Shown here: positions 57,261 through 64,000 of the stretch, one piece after another
How the letters are laid out: each line of letters begins with the position of its first letter
Numbering within the stretch: the stretch's first letter is position 1
Assembly (NCBI GenBank): GCA_009809945.1
Contig: WTPW01000089.1
Location: 181,673 to 245,672, forward strand
DNA from: Gigaspora margarita
Taxonomy: Eukaryota; Glomeromycota; Glomeromycetes; Diversisporales; Gigasporaceae
Direction of reading: 5' to 3'
Length of the DNA: 64,000 bases
Notes under the pieces: generated by a model
Database searches by the model: none
What the model was told of the DNA's origin: nothing
Seen by the model: only the letters and a program-made list of their open reading frames with translations
Translations under genes and position numbers: made by a program

Positions 57261-58838
57261 GAACAGTAATAAATCATTAAGAATCTTAACAATTGACTAA
57301 AATAGATCATTAAGATTCTTAACAATCTATTTTTAGATTATTAAAAATTTTTTAATCATGCAATTTTTTTTTAATCTTACTGATAATAATCGATTTATAC
57401 ATATATAATGATTTATATCAAAAATAATATATATCAAAAATGATATATTTCAAAAATGATATATATCAATTTATAGATATATATGATATCAATTTTTAAC
57501 CAGTTAATAGATATATAACATTATTTTTTACTTGATATAAAATGATTAACTGTTATATATCGATTAATATCTGTTTAAAAAATTTCTGGATATAGTTTGA
57601 ATTTTTATTGGCAAAATATAAAAATGTAGTTTTCAAATTATTTGAAAGAAATTAAATTTAGTAAACAAAAATATCTATACAAAAAACTTGATATTAGAAA
57701 AACTGTTTGGAGTATCAAAAGAAAAAAAGTATCAAGTAAAATATGATATTATCAAAAGTTTGATAGGGAAGTAGAACAAAAATTTTAAAAAATCTTAAAT
57801 TAAAAAAAAAACAACAAAAATATTTGATCAATTTATGATCTTATTATAGAATCATTTTATGATTTGTATAGAGTATATACTACTCAAAAGTTATAAATAA
57901 AAAAAGTAAGATATTTCAAAAAGTCAAATAAAAACACAAATTGTTAAAAGAACTAAAAGATAAAAATAGAAATAGATTCAAAAAAAAGAAGGTAAAGATA
58001 TAAAGTATACCAATATTGATCAAGAAATAATTAAAAAAATCTAAAAGAAGTTAATTTTTATTCTAATTCAAAAGAGTAAAATATCTTTTTGAACTATACT
58101 TTAAATAGGACTAATTTAGATTTTGGTATTTTAAAAAATTAGTTTAATGGGTTACTTTTGAAGGTTTTAGCTAGATAATATTATGTTTTATTTATTTTCA
58201 AAAAATTTAAATATGCATTTGTTATAAATATTTATTAAATCTAACAAAATCAATTTATAGCATGGTCTATTAAGGTAAAAAAAATATTTCTATAGTATGT
58301 TATTATCTATAAGTCAGAACCCTAAAAGAACTCTGATATAATTTAAATCTAAGTTTGTATAAAGTTTGTATAATTTTAGCCAAATAGATATATAAAATAG
58401 AACAAATTTAAAAAAAAAATTTACTTTATAAAAAAGTAATATTTAATGAATTTCTATACAAAATTTCCTTTTACTAACATCTGAGTTATATTAGATTTCT
58501 TTAGAGTTCTAATATGTTTTTTAATCAAATTTTTTTGAATTTTTAAACAAAAATAAATTAGCAAAAAATTTAACCAAATTTCATAAAATTTTTTTTAAAA
58601 TAAATTCTACAAGATTTTAGAATTGTTTAAAAAAATTTTTATTAAATTTACTAGTAATAGAGTTGTTGTTAAGCTATTTTTGTTTAAAGTTTTAAAAAAA
58701 TTTATTTAAAAAAAATATAGTACATTTTTACTGATTTACTCTATATTATTTTACAAATTAGTTAATTAATTAGTATTTAATAACTTATTTATATTTTAAA
58801 AGTTTCAATACTAACTTTAATATAAAATTTTAAAATTA
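57261..58838. other. non-coding AT-rich stretch
   Basis: ATATATC/TGATAT repeats at 57400-57560. A loose inverted pair (GAACTCTGATATAA near 58330; CTGAGTTATATTAGA near 58480) suggests a decayed element. I see no gene. Confidence 0.3.
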
Positions 58839-59017
58839 CAATAAAACCTCTATAATTGCACCCCTCTATAAGTGCACACCATCTCTAAATACACACTCAC
58901 ATTTTGGTTCAATTTATATTATATGATCTCTATAAATGCATTTTTATTATTGTTCTCTAAGTACATGTTTTTGTTAAAGTTTGGTCCCAAGTGCATATAC
59001 TTTTAGAGGTTTTACTG
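58839..59017. mobile_element. pogo/Tc1-type MITE, intact 179-bp copy
   Basis: The ends CAATAAAACCTCTATAA and, in reverse, CAGTAAAACCTCTAAAA are flanked by TA. Interior GTGCAC and CTCTAAATACA motifs repeat. It is the reference copy for the split element at 1363-4718. Confidence 0.65.
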
Positions 59018-59059
59018 TATATATATAAAGTTTATAAAATTTAAGAAATCTATAAAATA

Positions 59060-59200
59060 AGAAAATATGCCTAATTTGATGTAGTATAATATCTTATATT
59101 CCATTAATTAGAATTTCATAATTTTGGTACCATTCAACTCATTTTGTAGAGATAATAAATTGTACTAAAACCATGTGATTCTGATTACTAAAATGTAAGA
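59060..59200. mobile_element. fragment of the GGTACCATTC family
   Basis: GCCTAATTTGATGTAG, TTTTGGTACCATTCAAC and CATGTGATTCTGATTAC occur in the order seen around 46855-47095. The copy is shorter and diverged, ending at the hAT-like MITE at 59217. Confidence 0.4.
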
Positions 59201-59216
59201 TATCCTATCTATACAG

Positions 59217-59464
59217 CAGTGTTGTACATTTTGGCTGTTCACAGCCTTTTTTGGCTATTGTCCAAAGCTTGTTCAGGCTTTAATAATTAATTAATCTATT
59301 TAAAAAATATATAACTATATATTTTTTTAGGTGCTGAACACATTCCAGTTAAAATTAAAATAGATTAACTTAATAAAATTTTAAGTAATTTTACTTTATT
59401 TAATTGTCCAAAATTGTCCAAAATTGTCCAAATCATTGTCCAAAGCTGTCCTGTGACAACACTG
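59217..59464. mobile_element. hAT-like MITE with 8-bp duplication
   Basis: The ends CAGTGTTGTAC and, in reverse, CAGTGTTGTCAC are flanked by CTATACAG / CTATATAG (one mismatch). Subterminal TTGTCCAAA is repeated five to six times, mostly on the right side. Terminus and target length are both typical of hAT. It is non-autonomous. Confidence 0.7.
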
Positions 59465-59521
59465 CTATATAGTATTAATTTTTCTGTTTAGAGCTCTGGC
59501 AAGAAATAAATATAATATAAA

Positions 59522-59770
59522 ACCAGACCAAATTGATTATGTGTTTTATATTACCCTCCTCTTCCCAGAAGGGTGGGGGAGGGGTAGTTCATATAGTAAA
59601 ATTTTAAAAAAATTTTTTTCAAAAAAAAATTTTTCTGATTTGTTCTGTGACTATATAAAATTTTTTCAAATATTTCATACTCCTATATATATATCTATAT
59701 AAATTTTTTTTACTATGAGAGAGAGAGAGAGCTCTGAGGAGAGGGTAATATAAAACATATAATCTGGCCT
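59522..59770. mobile_element. inverted-repeat element with TTTTATATTACCCTC arms
   Basis: GTGTTTTATATTACCCTCC at about 59541 is mirrored by GAGAGGGTAATATAAAACAT at about 59740. Outer sequence CCAGACCAAATT / ATAATCTGG extends the arms. A GAGAGAGAGAGAG run lies at 59717-59731. Confidence 0.45.
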
Positions 59771-59985
59771 AGGGTCTGTATTGGGCTGGGTCAGATTGGG
59801 TATCTCCAAGCCCAAATCTAAAAATATTTTACAAGCCCAAAGTTCAATTTGGGCTAATAAAAAGTTACAGGTTTAGGTCAATCAGGTCTAATTATTTTGT
59901 AAGCCTGGCCCAAAACCTATCCAAATTTATTACAGATTTGAAAATTTGAGCCCAAATCCGAATAATCTGATTCTCAATTTTTATT
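59762..59985. mobile_element. GCCCAA-rich hAT-like remnant
   Basis: Clusters of GGGCTGGGTCAG, AAGCCCAAA and GGCCCAAAACC in both orientations resemble hAT subterminal sequence. No clean termini were found. Confidence 0.3.
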
Positions 59986-60109
59986 AATTTTATCTTTGGG
60001 GCATATATATATACACAATGGTGGGGAAAAAAAGTAAATTCTAGTTATTTCTTACTATAGAAATAACTGGACATTTACTTTTTATTCCTACTATTGCATA
60101 TATGTACTT

Positions 60110-60395
60110 CCATCATTCATTTTTATATTTAAAATTTTAATGAATATCCAGATTGCATCCATCAAATGCTATGGTCCAATATACTGCTTTAATTTATATC
60201 CAGATATCTGCAATTACTTGCAAATGCTACAAACACTAATGGATACTTACGGATACCTGCAGATACCTGCTAGATTATTCTTTTTAAAACTAACAGATAA
60301 AGGTTATTACCTATAAGCCATTTATAGTATCTAGATATGTGCTAACTTTATGGATATCTGGATAAGCAGATAATGGTTCAGATCTCTACTCCATA
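60110..60395. mobile_element. possible hAT-like remnant with GATACCTGCAGATA motifs
   Basis: GGATA(T/C)(C/T)TG(G/C)A-type motifs recur on both sides (ATATCCAGATATCTGC, GATACCTGCAGATACC, ATGGATATCTGGATAAG). In reverse the right end reads TAGAGATCTGAACC, like a hAT terminus. The left end is unclear. Confidence 0.3.
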
Positions 60396-61007
60396 ACTAT
60401 CATGTAGTTACCATCTTTTTGATTTTTGGTTATTTTATAAATCGCAATTGCTTATTGCCTCCACATTTATATTGATTTTTAATTTTAAATATTAATAGTT
60501 AATTAGAATAAATAAAATTATCATACATTAATAATAAATTATAATGCATACTTCTTTAAAAAATTCTTGTTTTAAAGTATAATATAGTGCTTGGCAAAAT
60601 TAAGTAAAACTCAATTTTGCCAAATACTAGTATTGACTAATTTAATAGCAGTTGGTTAGTTTTGAGAATCTGCATCTAAGCACTTATTCATTAGATCCAA
60701 AAGTAATTAAAGAACTTTATTATTTTATGTCTGTAATTAAGACAAATACATGTTGCTAGATCTTTGTTATAGTAATTCTTTTTGATAAGCAAATAAAGTA
60801 AAGATTTATGCATCTTCTCAATTGTTTTTGCTAAAAAATATCAGACAAATATAAATATATAAAATATGTATATGCCAATATACAGTACCATTATACGATT
60901 TAAAAAATGCTTACTCTTTCTTTTAGCTTTATCAATTCTGCCTATAATTTCATTTTCTTTATTATTTGATTTCCAATCCATATCATTATATAAAGATATC
61001 CATAAAA

Positions 61008-61299
61008 AGGACCCTGGACATCTAGTATAGAGGTCATACTTGAAATTTTTTAGCAAAAACACCTAAAATTGAGAAGCAAAAACAGTTTTTGGCAATTATC
61101 TTGGCATCTAGTAGTCCAATCTGAATAAACTTTTTTTAAAATGAAGCTCTCAGTGAGGCACATCTAAAAAAAAAGTTTATTCAATTCTGATCACTGGATT
61201 AGAAGTTATTAAAGTAAATAGATTTTGTTATTTTTAGCAAATTAGGTCAAAATTGGCCAAAATCCAGTTATGACCTATATTAAAGATGTCCAGGGTCCT
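61008..61299. mobile_element. 292-bp MITE with 8-bp duplication
   Basis: The inverted ends AGGACCCTGGACATCT, then TATAGAGGTCATA-like sequence, are mirrored on the right. They are flanked by CCATAAAA / CTATAAAA (7 of 8). The start AGGACCC matches the MITE at 53667-53830, suggesting one superfamily. It splits a spurious reverse frame. Confidence 0.65.
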
Positions 61300-62023
61300 C
61301 TATAAAAACTTCTGATATAATTCTTCTAAAAAAATAAATATCTGATTTTTGAGTATATTCAGAATAAAAATCTTTATGCACTAGGTTGGTGTTGTGAATT
61401 GTCAAAAAGTTCTAAATATTGATCCTTCATATATAAAAATTTTATTACTTGTTTTTCAGTTTTTCAAAAGGCAGAAGAAGTTGTTTGTGAATAGAATGTA
61501 CTAGCCTTTCTTTCTATTCTTTAACTGCATTTTCTGGTAAAGTGTAGTGTTGAACAGTGGATATATTATAATTACTATGCTTGGCATTTTTATTTTATGA
61601 AAGTCCTGCTGCAGATTTATACCATTTTTTTTTTACAAATTGTACACTCAAAAAGTTTATTATACAATTGAGAGATTAAGAAATGCTTGTAATTTCTAAA
61701 AAAAATATTAATTGCATTTTATATATTTAAGTAAGTTAAAAATTTTGCTATAGACTCTATTATCTTTACTTATCTGTGCGCAATTTAGTTCATTGGTTGC
61801 TGGGTGGGTTTATTGGTTTGTTACTATATAGTCTATAGTTTTTAGTAATTAAATAAAAATTGTTGGGATCTAATCTGCAATTTTGATCAGCAAATTTGAG
61901 TTTGATTGGCCAATATGCGTAAATCTAGGGTTCTAAAAAAGGTCCAATTTTATAAATCCATGCATATGAATGGCTATATAGAGCAAAGTGATAATCAATT
62001 ATAACTGAAAATAAGTAAAAGTA
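61300..62023. other. non-coding stretch
   Basis: AT-rich sequence without a supported feature. Confidence 0.25.
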
Positions 62024-62206
62024 CTGTCAACTATCGATATAGCAGAAATTTGGGCTGGAAAAAAATTTCCGTTATATGACTTTTTTATTATTAGTCCGTT
62101 ATAACGGTTAAAAATTATTTATTTATTAAAACTTTGGTTCTTTGCAATTAGTCCGTTAAAGAGGTGAATCCGGTCTAAGGGTGTCTGTTATATCGATAGT
62201 TGATAG
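62024..62206. mobile_element. 183-bp pogo-like MITE
   Basis: The ends CTGTCAACTATCGATATA and, in reverse, CTATCAACTATCGATATA are flanked by TA. Inside are AGTCCGTTATAACGG and further AGTCCGTTA copies, a motif style common in pogo/Tigger-type termini. It is non-coding. Confidence 0.7.
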
Positions 62207-62391
62207 TAGTTGTAGCATATAATCAATAGCAACTTAGTACTTACCCTATATATGTATTACGATCATTGATCATGATTGTATATTAATAAACAAATAATTA
62301 TATAATACAATTATATTGGGTTATTATTAAGTGAATTAGTTAGTAATTTATATAATAATTTTTGACTTTTCAAAATAATTTACTGTTCAGT

Positions 62392-63840
62392 GATGTTTAC
62401 AAGAAATTTTACTATGCTAACTAAAAAAATTTTATAACAAGACTTGTAGCGCATATCATAGACTAATAGAATCTCAATTTTATGAAAAAGTATTGAAAAC
62501 TTGTAAATATATTAATGTTTTTATAAATATAGATATATATGTTTTTACAAGTTTTTCCCTAAACTTCAAATGCTTCTGTAAGTATTTTCTCAAAATGAAA
62601 TCTTCAAAACGTGACTAAATAAGTTGATAGAATAGGAATTCGAAAGTATTTAGTTAAAATTTTATCAAAAATGGATGATTAATATTGATGAAGTTTTGAT
62701 GATTTTTCATTTGCTTCCAGATTTAGGATTTTCTAAAATTTTTAATTTCGATAAAAACAGAAAAATTATATCACAGGCTAGATTTTCACAAGTTCAAAAG
62801 AAACAAGTTACTATGCACTAATAAAATCAATAGAGAATAGGTTTTAATTTTGCTTTCTAAAATTTTAAGTTATTTGGTTAAATCTTCATTCTATAATAGC
62901 TTTTTTTTATTTAGCGCAGCTTCTTTATAATATACTTTTTGAAAATAGAAGAATATTTCATCAAAGATATCTCTACAAGTTCTTGACCAAATTTGATAAA
63001 AAATTTTTTATTTGAATTCTATATATTTGTAGAATTAAAATAAAAAAATTTTATTGAATTTAGTCAAGAACTCAGAGAAATCTTTGATAAAAGATTTTTT
63101 CTATTTCCAAAAATTTATATCACATAACAAAATTGTTTACAAGTGAAATTCAAATCTAATTTGTTTTTGATAAAATTTTAATTTAAGACTTTCAAATACA
63201 TACATATTCTATTAACTTTCTTAGTATGTTTTGGAGGTTTCATTTTGAGAAAGTCTTTCTGGAAGCAGTTCAAGTTTAGGAAAAAACTTGCAAAAACATA
63301 TGCATCTAAATTTACAACAATATTAATATTTTTATGAGTTTTTAATATTTTTTCATAAAAATTGAAATTTTATTAGTCAATGAAAATGTTCTAAAAGTCT
63401 ACTTAGTGTGCAGTAACTTGTTTCATTTGAACTTGTGAAAATCTAGGCTGTGATGTTATTTTTCTGTTTTTATCAAAATTGTAAATTTAAAAAATCTTGA
63501 ATTTGGAAGCAAATTGAAAAATTATTATAACTTCATCAATATTAATCCATTTTTGATGAAATTTAAACTAAAGTCTTGAATACCTATTCTATCAACTTAC
63601 TTAGTCACATTTGGAGGTTTTATTTTGAGAAAGTGCTTCTAGAAGCATATAAAGTTTAGAGGAAAACTTGCAAAAACATATGTATTTGAATTTACAAAAA
63701 CCTTAATATCTTCATGAGTTTTCAATATTTTTTCATGAAATTTGAGATTCTATTAGTCAATAATATGTACTACAAGTCTTGTCATAAAATTTTATAATTT
63801 TTTTTAGTTAGCATAGTAAAATTTCTTGTAAATCATCACC
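62392..63840. repeat. 1.45-kb inverted repeat with a third partial copy
   Basis: Arm 1 (about 62392-62820) and arm 2 (about 63405-63840) are reverse complements. They share GTTTACAAGAAATTTTACTA, CTTGCAAAAACATATG and AACTTGTGAAAATCTAG. A third, direct copy of arm 2 lies at about 63125-63400. The centre contains another palindrome (62935-63110, AAGTTCTTGACCAAATTTGA), whose left half reappears at 63905-64000, so the array continues past the window. Confidence 0.65.
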
Positions 63841-64000
63841 AATAGTGTGTTATTTTAAAAAAGCAAAAAAATATATTACAAAAAAGCTGCATTGAAATTG
63901 CTTACAGGAACTTTCATCAAAAATATCTTCACAAGTTCTTGACCAAATTTGATGAAAATTTTTTTATTTTAATTTTATGAATCCATAGAATTCAAATAAA

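Overview
This 64 kb window looks like nuclear DNA of a repeat-rich, very AT-rich filamentous fungus. The best fit is an arbuscular mycorrhizal fungus (Glomeromycotina, Rhizophagus-like). I infer this from an intron-rich amidase gene with GT-AG introns, from F-box plus RNI-type leucine-rich-repeat genes, and from relics of the Sel1-repeat/protein-kinase family that is hugely expanded in that lineage. The assignment comes from remembered family resemblance, not from a search. A 132-base run of N (49998-50129) marks a scaffold gap.

Only three genes look intact, all on the + strand. An amidase-signature hydrolase lies at 19940-22767 (ten exons, 570 residues, complete Lys-Ser-Ser triad). Two single-exon F-box/LRR genes lie at 28293-29390 and 44910-46193; they are paralogues with 6 and 8 LRR units. 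Two protein-kinase relics lie on the - strand: one at about 18600-19200, and one at about 50560-52200 that also carries a Sel1-like part. Both are broken by stops or frameshifts.

The rest is mostly transposon-derived. From 1 to 17.7 kb there are two long diverged direct repeats (1-1360 and 5990-7600). They flank a nest in which a 3.2 kb hAT-like element split a 174 bp pogo-like MITE, leaving an 8-bp target duplication. Next come an 850 bp foldback, a stack of four elements at 11.15-13.82 kb, and several TA-flanked or minisatellite-like palindromes. From 22.8 to 28.3 kb there are small MITEs, one with a TAA target duplication. From 29.4 to 44.9 kb there are a 1 kb palindrome, a MULE-like element with a perfect 9-bp duplication, a MITE split twice by other elements, and a probable solo LTR in an unusually GC-rich patch. 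From 46.2 to 64 kb there are structured hairpins, GC-rich tandem repeats, a possible gene-capturing element around the Sel1-kinase relic, a ~147-bp satellite, several MITEs with 8-bp duplications, and long inverted repeats running to the window edge.

I see no operon-like or pathway-level organisation. The amidase is an isolated metabolic gene. The F-box/LRR genes are probable adaptors for SCF ubiquitin ligases. The most interesting signal is structural: dated layers of nested elements, and inverted hAT-like termini around both kinase relics, which raises the possibility of gene-fragment capture.
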